Below, piece after piece: positions 15,452 through 22,547 of a DNA stretch of 24,736 nt. Under the pieces are notes generated by a model. The model was not told the DNA's origin. It saw only the letters and a list, made by a program, of their open reading frames with translations, and did no database searches. The DNA is from Dehalococcoidia bacterium (GTDB lineage Bacteria; Chloroflexota; Dehalococcoidia; Dehalococcoidales; E44-bin46). The translations under genes were made by a program, and so were the position numbers. How positions within the stretch are numbered: position 1 is the stretch's first letter; each line of letters starts with the position of its first letter. Where the stretch lies: the NCBI GenBank assembly GCA_004376105.1, contig SOKA01000006.1, positions 1-24,736 of the forward strand, in the 5' to 3' direction.

Positions 15452-15850
15452 TCAGCTCTCTAGCTGTTCCTTCAGCATCTGGGCGAATATTGTGGTTGGG
15501 CTAAAGGCTTCCAGTCCTAGGGTGTTATATAATTCCTGGCGTAAAGGGTCATAAATCCGGCAGACCACCTTAGGCACATTGAAAATATGCTTGGCGATTT
15601 GAGCTGCCATAACATTGCGATTGTCCCCCTGGGTTACAGCCACAAAGGCGTCTGCTTCCTCTATTCCTGCCTTTTTAAGTACTTCTTCATTGAGGCCGTT
15701 GCCGATCAGAGCTATGCCATTGAAGGTGGGCGGTAGCCTTCGGAAACTGTAGGCGTCGGTATCCAGGATAGTAACTGAATGCCCATCAGTATCTAGCAAT
15801 CCAGCTAGTTGAGCTCCTACTCGTCCGCAGCCCATAATAACTACTTTCAT
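15452..15850 (-). CDS. TrkA_N-only NAD-binding protein
   Basis: A 132-residue single Rossmann (RCK-N) domain: GCGRVGAQLAGLL at the N-terminus, acidic ILDTD after strand 2, GNGLNEEVLKKAGIEEADAF, and AVTQGDNRNVMAAQIAK. It lacks any TrkA_C domain, ending soon after SPTTIFAQMLKEQLES. It probably pairs with the neighbouring 220-aa TrkA, as CeoB-like proteins do with CeoC, to form the gating ring of TrkH, but that is inference. The start is ATG at 15850, 13 bp after the Usp stop, with no clear Shine-Dalgarno sequence, suggesting coupling to the upstream gene. Confidence 0.9.
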   Translation of the reverse strand: MKVVIMGCGRVGAQLAGLLDTDGHSVTILDTDAYSFRRLPPTFNGIALIGNGLNEEVLKKAGIEEADAFVAVTQGDNRNVMAAQIAKHIFNVPKVVCRIYDPLRQELYNTLGLEAFSPTTIFAQMLKEQLES

Positions 15851-15863
15851 AAGGCAAACTCAG

Positions 15864-16286
15864 CTAGGGCATTGATTGATATAATATAACACAACAGGGA
15901 GCATTTTTTAGCACATAAGGCACCACATCACCCAGGCTAAACTCGCCAAAGCGCCTTTTGTAGGTAAGACCCATTAAGATTAGGTCAACCTCCCGTTCTA
16001 CTGCTTCATCGACAATAGCTGGTCCTGCTTCGCGGGCTTGAAGCAGGTCAGTATCTATCTTGTAGTTTTGTTTTTCAGCCACAGTCTCAATATGGTTTAG
16101 AATATCTTCGGCTTTCTGAATTTCGGGTTCAATTTCGGCATCTAGCGGTAGGTCGCGTTTCATAGTAATGATATAAATGGCACGGACTTCGCTCTTATCC
16201 TGCCTAGCCAGCCTACAGGCAAGCTTAATTACCTCTTCATCGGCTTGGCTGCCAATTACTGACACCAAAATTTTATGAGACCCCAT
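15864..16286 (-). CDS. Universal stress protein (UspA family)
   Basis: A 140-residue single-domain Usp protein. It opens with KILVSVIGSQADEEVIKLAC (strand 1 and following helix), has EVRAIYIITMK in strand 2, and carries AVEREVDLILMGLTYKRRFG and NAPCCVILYQ at the end. The ATP-binding pattern of UspFG/MJ0577 types (GxxG, then GS/T) is poorly kept: the region reads GLTYKRRFGEFSLGDV. It may therefore not bind ATP. It sits inside the Trk cluster between trkH and the TrkA_N gene, a common association of Usp proteins with ion transporters, where they are thought to tune activity under stress. It has a possible promoter and operator of its own at 16322-16348. Confidence 0.88.
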   Translation of the reverse strand: MGSHKILVSVIGSQADEEVIKLACRLARQDKSEVRAIYIITMKRDLPLDAEIEPEIQKAEDILNHIETVAEKQNYKIDTDLLQAREAGPAIVDEAVEREVDLILMGLTYKRRFGEFSLGDVVPYVLKNAPCCVILYQSMP

Positions 16287-16321
16287 TACTTTCTATTTCC
16301 ATTTGTTATTGAGTAACCGAT

Positions 16322-16348
16322 ATTATAATCTTCTTGTCAAGAAGTCAA
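16322..16348 (-). promoter_or_regulatory. Possible internal promoter with palindromic operator before usp
   Basis: On the minus strand TTGACT (16343-16348) and perfect TATAAT (16322-16327) lie 15 bp apart. A palindrome with 7-bp arms and one central base, CTTCTTG-N-CAAGAAG (16330-16344), fills the spacer. That placement is typical of a repressor or MerR-type activator site; the short spacer would fit either. Confidence 0.45.
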
Positions 16349-16367
16349 CAACATTCTTCTGTATTAG

Positions 16368-17822
16368 TTAGCGCCACTTCCAAAACGAAGGGGCGAAGAG
16401 CGTCAATATAGTTAAAAGCTCAAGGCGGCCAGCCAGCATACATACTATGAGAACAACCTTACCCAGAGGAGGAATAAAGAGATAATTTGCCCCCGGTCCT
16501 ACCAAACCCAAGCCAGGGCCGACATTTCCCAAGGTGGCAAAAATAGAAGATAAGGCGGTCACATGGTCTAGTCCCAGGGCACTCATTACCAGGAAACCCA
16601 CAATAAGGATGGCAAAATATAAAATAGTTATGCCAATAATTCCAGAGATAATTTTTTCTGATAATACATTTCCTCCCACTTTTAAGGGGAGGATTGCTCT
16701 AGGGTTAAAGGCGAGCAGGATTCGGCGATAGGTATACTTCATCAACACCAAAAACCTGGTAACCTTTAATGCACCCCCTGTTGAACCTGCTGAAGCCCCG
16801 ACTATCATCAAGATAAGTAAAGTCGCCTTTGCGAACGCTGGCCAAACATTAAAATCAATAGTGCTAAAGCCGGTTGTCGTCATAATAGACACAGCTTGAA
16901 AGCCACTATATCTGAAGGCGTCTCCAATAGACAGCCCCATGCTCCTTATTAGATTCAGAGCAATGAAAAGAGAAGCCCCGGTGAGAAGGGCAATATAGAG
17001 CCGGAATTCAGGGTTGCTGAAGAGACGCCTGGGTTGGCGCTTCCACAGGAGACGGTAATATAGCCCAAAGTTCACTCCGGCGAGTGTCATGAAGGCGATA
17101 ACGATACCTTCAACGATTACGCTGTTATAGGCACCAATGCTCAAACTCTTGAGGCAGAAGCCCCCGGTAGGCATAGTGCCGAAGGTAACTATTAGGGCAT
17201 CAAATAGCGGCATTCCCCCTGCCTGCCAAAGCAAGATAAGTTCTAGAGCCGAGAAACCAATATACAAATACCATAATGACTTCACTGTATCCCGAATACG
17301 GGCTGTTAGTCTTTCGGTTTGAGGTCCTGGCATCTCAGCTTCGACCAGATGGGCTGCTCCGATGCCGAATATAGGGAATAAAGCGACAAACAGGGTTATT
17401 ATCCCCATCCCCCCAAGCCACTGGGTGAGATTGCGCCACAGAAGGATGCCGTGGGGCTGGCTTTCGATAGAGGCGAGCACTGAAGCTCCGGTAGTAGTAA
17501 AGCCTGACATAGCCTCAAAATAGGCATCAAGGTAGCTTTGAAAGGTTCCTGCCAGTTCATACGGTAGGGCGCCAAAGGCTGAGGCTAATATCCATGCCCC
17601 AGCCACTAGCATTATTGCTTCCCGCCGACTCAACCTTCTCTCGCCGCCCGGTGTTAAGCGCCAAAGCAGCAAACCTGAACCTACGCTGATGCCTATTGAG
17701 ATGGCAAAGGCTGGGGAATCGGGCCCGTTATAATAAAGGCTCCAACCCAGGGGAAAGAACATAGAAAATCCTACGCCTGTTATTAACAGCCCTAGGTAGT
17801 GGAGAACAACCTTTATTCTCAT
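16368..17822 (-). CDS. trkH: Trk-type potassium uptake protein TrkH
   Basis: The membrane-spanning K+ translocating subunit of a Trk/Ktr system. The 484-residue product shows the four membrane-pore-membrane repeats of the SKT family. The four pore signatures are recognisable: TGFTTTGASV, FGTMPTGGFCLK, MTTTGFSTIDF and LATLGNVGPGLG. Each supplies a glycine to the selectivity filter. The last helix contains LAGRLELLTILTLF, a conserved family ending. The start is ATG at 17822, 10 bp after the stop of the 454-aa TrkA, with weak ribosome-binding sequence, so coupling is likely. It is the only channel subunit in view for the three TrkA-type proteins around it. Confidence 0.96.
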   Translation of the reverse strand: MRIKVVLHYLGLLITGVGFSMFFPLGWSLYYNGPDSPAFAISIGISVGSGLLLWRLTPGGERRLSRREAIMLVAGAWILASAFGALPYELAGTFQSYLDAYFEAMSGFTTTGASVLASIESQPHGILLWRNLTQWLGGMGIITLFVALFPIFGIGAAHLVEAEMPGPQTERLTARIRDTVKSLWYLYIGFSALELILLWQAGGMPLFDALIVTFGTMPTGGFCLKSLSIGAYNSVIVEGIVIAFMTLAGVNFGLYYRLLWKRQPRRLFSNPEFRLYIALLTGASLFIALNLIRSMGLSIGDAFRYSGFQAVSIMTTTGFSTIDFNVWPAFAKATLLILMIVGASAGSTGGALKVTRFLVLMKYTYRRILLAFNPRAILPLKVGGNVLSEKIISGIIGITILYFAILIVGFLVMSALGLDHVTALSSIFATLGNVGPGLGLVGPGANYLFIPPLGKVVLIVCMLAGRLELLTILTLFAPSFWKWR

Positions 17823-17832
17823 TATCTACTTT

Positions 17833-19197
17833 TTACATGAAAAGCTTTTCCACAGAGGGGGTAACTGAGAGAGGGGATATTATAATAACATGGTCGCCTG
17901 GTTGTACTACGCTATCATTTGGGGGAATAATGACTACTCCGTTACGAGTAATAGCTCCTACTATTGTCTCCTTTGGTAAGCCTGCCTCTACAATCTTTCG
18001 TTGCACAATATGTGCCGTTGGGCTAGTGACAAATTCGATGGCTTGTATCTGTTTACCCCCGAGCAAGGCTACAGAAATTGCCCCACCATGGAGGGCAAAG
18101 TGAGTGATTTTACGAGCGGTAAGCAAGGGGAGTGACGCAGCTACATCAACCCCAACTGCCTCGGCCAGAGGGATACATCCCGGCTTTCTAACCAGTACTA
18201 AATTTCGTGACACCCCTAGATTCTTAGCTAATAATCCGGAGAGAATGTTAAGTTCATCATTTTCGCTGGTAGCTACAAAGGCATCAGCTAATGGCACTCC
18301 CTGCTCAATGAGAAAATCACGGTCAGTGCCATCACCTTGTACCACTACCGTTTGTTCCAGCTTGGCTGCGATCTCCTGGCACCGACTCATATTTTCCTCA
18401 ATGACTTTAACCGAAACCCCACGCCCTTGTAGTCCTTCGGCGACCAGAAACCCGACACGTCCTCCTCCAAGGATGACCGCACTCTTTGCCGGGCGTTGTG
18501 GCTCTGAAAACATCTCCCCTAATTCATCCATAAACTCTCGGGAGGCAACTAGGTAAACCTGGTCACCTTGTTTTATGAGTTCATCAGCACTTGGCATAAT
18601 GATTTCTCCAGCCCGGAGAATGGCGGCAATGACACATGGTTTAGGAAAAGTAATGTCGCTCAAGGGTTTATCCACTATTGTTCCTCTTTCCACCCTAAAC
18701 TCCCTTATCTGAACAGCACCATCGGCGAAGTTCTCCACTGGGGTAGGGTAAAAGCTAGAGAGGATGCTTATTATTTCCTTAGCTGCTTCAACCTCAGGGT
18801 TGATGAAAAGGTCTACCCCAAAGGTTTTGGGTCTAACTACCTTCCGGGGGGCGGAGGGAGACTTAGCCGCGCCAATAAAGTATCCCGAATATTCAGGGTT
18901 GCGGACTCTCGCCACTGTCATGCTTGCCCCTAGCTCCTTAGCTATAAAGCAGGTGATCATATTGGTTTCATCACTATTGGTGACAGCAATAATTAAATCG
19001 GCACGAGGAGCTTCTGCCTCTCTCAGAACTTTAGGTGTTGCCACGTTCCCCAGAATGGTGGTGACATCAAGTTGGCTGCGGACGTTCTCGATTGCCTTCT
19101 CAGATTGTTCCACCACAGCTACCTCGTGTTTCTCTTCAGCTAGCAAGGAGGCTATGTGGAAACCTACTACCCCGGCACCTGCTATGATGATATACAT
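17833..19197 (-). CDS. trkA: Trk potassium uptake protein TrkA (two RCK modules)
   Basis: The regulatory NAD-binding subunit of TrkH. The 454 residues form two tandem RCK modules. Module 1 has GAGVVGFHIASLL at residues 7-19, then VVEQSEKAIE and AVTNSDETNMITC, with a TrkA_C domain at about 165-230 (RGTIVDKPLSDITFP). Module 2 has GGGRVGFLVAEGL near residue 245, VIEENMSRCQEIA and ATSENDELNILSG, with a second TrkA_C at about 380-450 (QPGDHVIIISP). The length is normal for the E. coli-type TrkA. Between VRNPEYS and GVDLFINPE there are roughly 16 extra residues rich in Pro, Lys and Arg (about 110-126), beyond the usual short loop. The start is ATG at 19197, 15 bp after the small basic protein's stop. 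Confidence 0.95.
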   Translation of the reverse strand: MYIIIAGAGVVGFHIASLLAEEKHEVAVVEQSEKAIENVRSQLDVTTILGNVATPKVLREAEAPRADLIIAVTNSDETNMITCFIAKELGASMTVARVRNPEYSGYFIGAAKSPSAPRKVVRPKTFGVDLFINPEVEAAKEIISILSSFYPTPVENFADGAVQIREFRVERGTIVDKPLSDITFPKPCVIAAILRAGEIIMPSADELIKQGDQVYLVASREFMDELGEMFSEPQRPAKSAVILGGGRVGFLVAEGLQGRGVSVKVIEENMSRCQEIAAKLEQTVVVQGDGTDRDFLIEQGVPLADAFVATSENDELNILSGLLAKNLGVSRNLVLVRKPGCIPLAEAVGVDVAASLPLLTARKITHFALHGGAISVALLGGKQIQAIEFVTSPTAHIVQRKIVEAGLPKETIVGAITRNGVVIIPPNDSVVQPGDHVIIISPLSVTPSVEKLFM

Positions 19198-19212
19198 TTA
19201 TCTCATTCCCAG

Positions 19213-19404
19213 CTATTTACTAACCGTGCCCTTAAAGAACCTTGAAACATTTTGAGAGATGGTACGAAGTATTCCCCGAGGCTTTCTCCGCCTCCGTAGC
19301 ACCCTATCACCTGGCCGAATTGTGGGTATCTCCTCAAGAAGCTCTTTTTTCGCCATCTCGGTAGAATCAATTTCTCTTCGTTTTGCTCGGCACTTCTTAG
19401 TCAT
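19213..19404 (-). CDS. Small basic protein (63 aa) at the head of the Trk cluster
   Basis: Unrecognised. The product is very rich in Lys and Arg. Its parts are an N-terminal basic segment (MTKKCRAKRREID), an acidic turn (KELLEEIPTIRPGD), then RVLRRRRKPRG and an amphipathic C-terminus (ILRTISQNVSRFFKGTVSK). There is no membrane helix. It lies between the cluster's promoter (19460-19488) and trkA with a 15-bp gap, so it would be the first gene of the operon. No Shine-Dalgarno sequence precedes ATG 19404, and an internal ATG (residue 17) is an alternative start. It could be a real small regulator, or a short translated leader. Confidence 0.5.
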   Translation of the reverse strand: MTKKCRAKRREIDSTEMAKKELLEEIPTIRPGDRVLRRRRKPRGILRTISQNVSRFFKGTVSK

Positions 19405-19459
19405 AATAATGGCATCGATTTAACAGATGGTCAAGTTTATTTATTACCATAATTGAAGG

Positions 19460-19488
19460 ATTTTACTCGTCTGTCTGCCAGCTGTCAA
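19460..19488 (-). promoter_or_regulatory. Putative Trk-cluster promoter
   Basis: On the minus strand a perfect TTGACA (19483-19488), a 17-bp spacer, then TAAAAT (19460-19465). It is the best promoter match in the window and gives a leader of about 50 nt before the 63-aa frame. It is back-to-back with the phosphate-gene promoter. Confidence 0.65.
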
Positions 19489-19502
19489 TAGCTTGTGTTG
19501 GC

Positions 19503-19531
19503 TTGACAATTATATACGTCTCATCTAAACT
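19503..19531 (+). promoter_or_regulatory. Putative promoter of the DUF47-pit operon
   Basis: Perfect TTGACA (19503-19508), a 17-bp spacer, then TAAACT (19526-19531). The expected leader is about 90 nt. A second TTGACA at 19609-19614 lies too close to the start codon to serve this gene. Confidence 0.5.
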
Positions 19532-19628
19532 CACGATGTAAGTAAGTTGTATATTAAACTTTCTTTATCTCCTAATTTCAAACCCTGGCTACATCAATGT
19601 ACTTTTTGTTGACAAGGGAGGATTAGTA

Positions 19629-20258
19629 GTGGTGAGATTTCCTTTTATTCCCAGGGAGGAGAAGTTTTTTGGACTTTTTGAGCAGAGTGCCCAGAATATG
19701 GTAAAAGCAGCTCAAGGGCTAAAGAGGATGGTTGATACCTGGGAAGATATTGAGGGGAGAGTTGGTGAAATAACCGAGCTGGAGCACCTAGGGGATACTA
19801 TTACCCATCAGATTGTAGCCCAGTTGCATCGTACCTTCGTCACCCCATTTGATAGGGAGGATATAGCTTTACTGGCTCATACCCTGGATGATGTGACCGA
19901 CTTTATTCATGCTGCGGCTGATGCCATGTTCATCTATAAGGTAGACCGTTCCCGCCAGAGGGCTAAGGAGCTAGCTGATATCATAGTCCAAGCGGCGACC
20001 GAGATAGAAAGGGCAATGCCTCAGTTGCGACATCGGGGTGAGTTGAAGCACATTCTTGAACGATGCGTGGAGATTAACCGGTTAGAGAATATGGCTGACA
20101 GGGTATTCCGCTCAGCGATGGGCGAGCTTTTTGACGATTCCACGGATATTGCTCAGATTATTAAGTGGCGCGAGATTTATGAACATATGGAGGAGGCGAC
20201 TGATAGGTGTGAGGATGTGGCTAACGTCCTTGAAGGGGTAGCCCTCAAGCATGCCTGA
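19629..20258 (+). CDS. DUF47 (PhoU-like) phosphate transport regulator
   Basis: DUF47 proteins are all-helical PhoU relatives that accompany PiT transporters and are thought to control their activity. The 209-residue product is typical. It has an N-terminal FFGLFEQSAQNMVKAAQGL, two repeats of the PhoU-type acidic helix motif (ELEHLGDTITHQI; INRLENMADRVFRSAM), PFDREDIALLAHTLDDVTDFI and a terminal YEHMEEATDRCEDVANVLE. The start is GTG at 19629 (a second GTG follows directly), with AGGGAGG about 7 bp upstream. Its end overlaps the PiT gene by 8 bp, so the two are translated as a unit. Confidence 0.93.
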   Translation: MVRFPFIPREEKFFGLFEQSAQNMVKAAQGLKRMVDTWEDIEGRVGEITELEHLGDTITHQIVAQLHRTFVTPFDREDIALLAHTLDDVTDFIHAAADAMFIYKVDRSRQRAKELADIIVQAATEIERAMPQLRHRGELKHILERCVEINRLENMADRVFRSAMGELFDDSTDIAQIIKWREIYEHMEEATDRCEDVANVLEGVALKHA

Positions 20259-21285
20259 CTTCCCCCCCTTACTTATCCTGATTATTGCTCTAGCAATCGG
20301 CTTTGGTGTGGTTAATGGTTTCAACGATGCCGCTAATGCCGTTGCTGCTTCGGTTGGCTCTCGTGCCCTTTCCCCCCGCAACGCCATAATACTGGCTGCC
20401 TTTTTTAATTTTGCTGGTGCTGCTACCGGCACCGCAGTTGCCATAACCATTGGGCAAGGGATTCTAGCCCCAAAAGTTATCTTGGAGTTCAGCTATGTGC
20501 CAGTGATTGCTGGTTTAGCTGCGGTTATTGTCTGGGGCACTATCGCTACCTATTATGGCTTGCCAGTAAGTATAACTCATGGTTTTGTCGCCGGGCTGGC
20601 TGCCGCCGGGATAGCTTTGGCTGGTACCGGGGCTGTAATGTGGGGGTGGGGTTACCGTTTGTCGCAGACCCTGTTGGCAGTGGCTACCGCTCCTGCCTTG
20701 GGCTTTATCGGTGGTTTTGCCCTGATGGTTATTCTACTCTGGGTGTTCAGGCGAAGTGCCCCGGCTAGAATGCGAGTTATTTTTAGCCGTCTGCAATGGC
20801 TTACCACTGCCTTTCTAGCTTATAGCCATGGCCTGAACGATGGTCAGATGCCTATAGGTGTCATCACTATGGCGCTGGTGATTTTTTATAAGGATACTAG
20901 TCTCTGGGATCGTCTCTCCTTGTGGGATCCTAGCATGTGGTGGGTAATAGCTATATCAGCCTTAGCCATTAGCTCAGGTACGGCTATTGGCGGCTGGCGA
21001 GTTATCAGGACAGTGGGGGTGAAGGTTACTGCTCTTGAACCAATTCATGGCTTTACGGCTAATATCTCAGCAGCCTCAGTTATTTGGGGCGCTTCGCGCT
21101 TCGGCATCCCGGTAAGCACCACCCACTGCGTCACTTCGGCTATCATGGGGGTAGGAGCTACCAAACGGCTTTCGGCAGTGCGCTGGGGGGTGGCACGTAG
21201 GATTGTCGCTGCCTGGATACTAACCTTTCCCGTCTGTGGTGGGCTGGGTTATTTGTTTGCCCGCCTATTACGCCCACTATTCTAA
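20251..21285 (+). CDS. pit: PiT-family inorganic phosphate transporter
   Basis: A cation-coupled phosphate permease of the inner membrane. The 344-residue product has about ten hydrophobic helices and the duplicated PiT signature. The N-terminal copy is GVVNGFNDAANAVAASVGSR, with ALSPRNAIILAAFFNFAGA beyond it. The C-terminal copy is EPIHGFTANISAASVIWGAS followed by GIPVSTTHCVTSAIMGVG. SHGLNDGQMPIGVI marks the central half. The ATG at 20251 lies inside the DUF47 gene end. The stop at 21285 faces the convergent gmk stop 5 bp away, with no visible terminator. Confidence 0.95.
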   Translation: MPDFPPLLILIIALAIGFGVVNGFNDAANAVAASVGSRALSPRNAIILAAFFNFAGAATGTAVAITIGQGILAPKVILEFSYVPVIAGLAAVIVWGTIATYYGLPVSITHGFVAGLAAAGIALAGTGAVMWGWGYRLSQTLLAVATAPALGFIGGFALMVILLWVFRRSAPARMRVIFSRLQWLTTAFLAYSHGLNDGQMPIGVITMALVIFYKDTSLWDRLSLWDPSMWWVIAISALAISSGTAIGGWRVIRTVGVKVTALEPIHGFTANISAASVIWGASRFGIPVSTTHCVTSAIMGVGATKRLSAVRWGVARRIVAAWILTFPVCGGLGYLFARLLRPLF

Positions 21286-21290
21286 TGAGC

Positions 21291-21926
21291 CTATAGGGTA
21301 ATCTTCCTTGGGCTTACCCGACACTTTTCGGCAGTAATAATCGCCTTAATGTCTGATACTGCTAGGTCAACTTCATCCCGCTTGTTCACTACTATATAGT
21401 CAAATAGGGGTAGTTGTTTTATTTCTGCCTCAGCAGTTTTTATGCGTAAGGCTAGGTCAAAGGGTGATTCAGTATGGCGCTGATTTAGCCTCATGACAAG
21501 TTCTTCCATTGACGGTGGTATGAGAAAGATGAATACCGCTTCAGGCAGGATTTTTTTAATAGTAGCTGCTCCTTGAGTGTCAACCTTTACTATTATATCC
21601 TGCCCCCTGTCCAGTGCTTGTTTGACCGGCTGCCTAGGCACGCCATACCAATTGCCATAGACATTTGCCCACTCTAATAACTCATTATTTTTAATCATCT
21701 CCTGGAACTTTCCCGTCGAGATAAAGTGATAGTCTACATTATCTCTCTCTTTAGCTCGCTGAGTTCGTGTGGTTACAGTAGTAATATATTCAAGAGGGTA
21801 GCCTGACTGCTTCATTCTTGCTAAAAGCGCATCTTTACCTGCCCCCGAGGGCCCGGAGAGGACTATGAGTAATGGCTTTGTCGGCAAGCTGAACGGGGAC
21901 TGGCTCTCATGGCTCGCCTTTTTCAT
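21291..21926 (-). CDS. gmk: Guanylate kinase
   Basis: Phosphorylates GMP to GDP with ATP, needed for GTP/dGTP supply. The 211-residue product has normal length after a short N-terminal extension of about 18 residues. P-loop: LSGPSGAGKDALLARM, where Asp-Ala follow the Lys instead of the usual Ser/Gly-Thr. Other motifs: TVTTRTQRAKERDNVDYHF (GMP-binding and the R-x-x-E-x-x-G/N-V-D-Y block), FIS in the lid, ELLEWANVYGNWYG, and DTQGAATIKKILPEAVFIF. The start is ATG at 21926, overlapping the remA end by 20 bp, so remA and gmk form one transcript, an arrangement seen in several phyla. Confidence 0.96.
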   Translation of the reverse strand: MKKASHESQSPFSLPTKPLLIVLSGPSGAGKDALLARMKQSGYPLEYITTVTTRTQRAKERDNVDYHFISTGKFQEMIKNNELLEWANVYGNWYGVPRQPVKQALDRGQDIIVKVDTQGAATIKKILPEAVFIFLIPPSMEELVMRLNQRHTESPFDLALRIKTAEAEIKQLPLFDYIVVNKRDEVDLAVSDIKAIITAEKCRVSPRKITL

Positions 21927-22200
21927 CGCTTTGCTCTAATCTTAGCCCTGAATCTACCCGACTTGCTTGTAACCGGCCGGCGATAGTTTCCGGGGCAAGG
22001 GCAGCCAGAACGATGTGCCCGCTATCGGTGATAATAACCGCTTTCGTTCTTCTGCCATTGGTCATATCAATTAGTTGCCCTTTGTTTTTGCCGTCTTGCA
22101 TGGTGCGTTTGATAGGGGCTGAGTTTGGCGTAACTATGGCAATAACTCTATTTATAGCTAATATATTACCAAATCCGATATGAATCAGTTCCATAGCCAT
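21907..22200 (-). CDS. remA: RemA/DUF370 family DNA-binding regulator
   Basis: RemA-type proteins are small DNA-binding regulators; in Bacillus subtilis RemA activates matrix and osmoprotection genes. The 97-residue product carries the compact DUF370 core: ELIHIGFGNILAINRVIAIV, then SAPIKRTMQDGKNKGQLID, TNGRRTKAVIITDSGHIVL and ALAPETIAGRL. I set the start at ATG 22198-22200, because GAGGTG lies 6 bp upstream. An in-frame GTG at 22207-22209 lies inside that ribosome-binding site and is rejected. A second ATG (22192-22194) is possible. It is directly upstream of gmk with a 20-bp overlap. The target genes in this organism are unknown. Confidence 0.92.
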   Translation of the reverse strand: MAMELIHIGFGNILAINRVIAIVTPNSAPIKRTMQDGKNKGQLIDMTNGRRTKAVIITDSGHIVLAALAPETIAGRLQASRVDSGLRLEQSDEKGEP

Positions 22201-22241
22201 TATTATCACCTCAAAAATTAGTTTTTATATAAGTGCTTATT

Positions 22242-22270
22242 ATCTTATACCCTTAATGGCAATTACGCAA
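22242..22270 (-). promoter_or_regulatory. Possible remA-gmk promoter
   Basis: On the minus strand TTGCGT (22265-22270) with TAAGAT (22242-22247) at 17 bp, or TATAAG (22244-22249) at 15 bp. The match is moderate. Confidence 0.35.
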
Positions 22271-22547
22271 CCATTAATGACTTGAATGATACACTATTTG
22301 GTGATAAATTATAATTCTGCGGTTAAATTCTATTTTTAATGGTTGGCTATGCCTGGGTGCTTATCACTGGTTCTTACTCCACATCGTGGCGGTGGGAACC
22401 TTGATTCTTATCCTGCAGGAGTATAGAGGAATCTGGCTATTTTCCTAAAGAAGCCAAGCGCTGCTTTCAGTGTGCCTTTAGACGGCAAATTCTTTGGTAG
22501 GATTACCACCATTAAAGTTAAGAAACATCTGGAGAGGATTAGGGTAA
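22271..22547. other. Intergenic region with a broken coding-like frame
   Basis: Between the remA promoter and the NfnA-like gene. On the plus strand a frame runs from ATG 22349 to TGA 22553-22555, broken only by TAG at 22424-22426. Its second part (42 codons, with KKPSAAFSVPLDGKFFGRI and KVKKHLERIRVNV) looks protein-like and runs 8 bp into the next gene. The opposite strand also has an open frame here (22408-22611). An imperfect stem (GGTTC 22369-22373 with GAACC 22396-22400; CCAC/GTGG inside) is present. None of these is a firm gene. Confidence 0.35.

Noticed and set aside
18104..19255. Several plus-strand open frames of 120-163 codons
   Set aside because: All are antisense to trkA and overlap one another; no start signals or homology-like motifs.
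19609..19614. Second TTGACA just before the DUF47 gene
   Set aside because: It lies only 15 bp before the start codon and overlaps the ribosome-binding region, so it cannot serve as -35 for this gene.
22369..22400. Hairpin with GGTTC/GAACC arms resembling part of a tRNA or riboswitch
   Set aside because: No acceptor stem, anticodon arm or CCA can be laid out on either strand, and no riboswitch core is recognisable.
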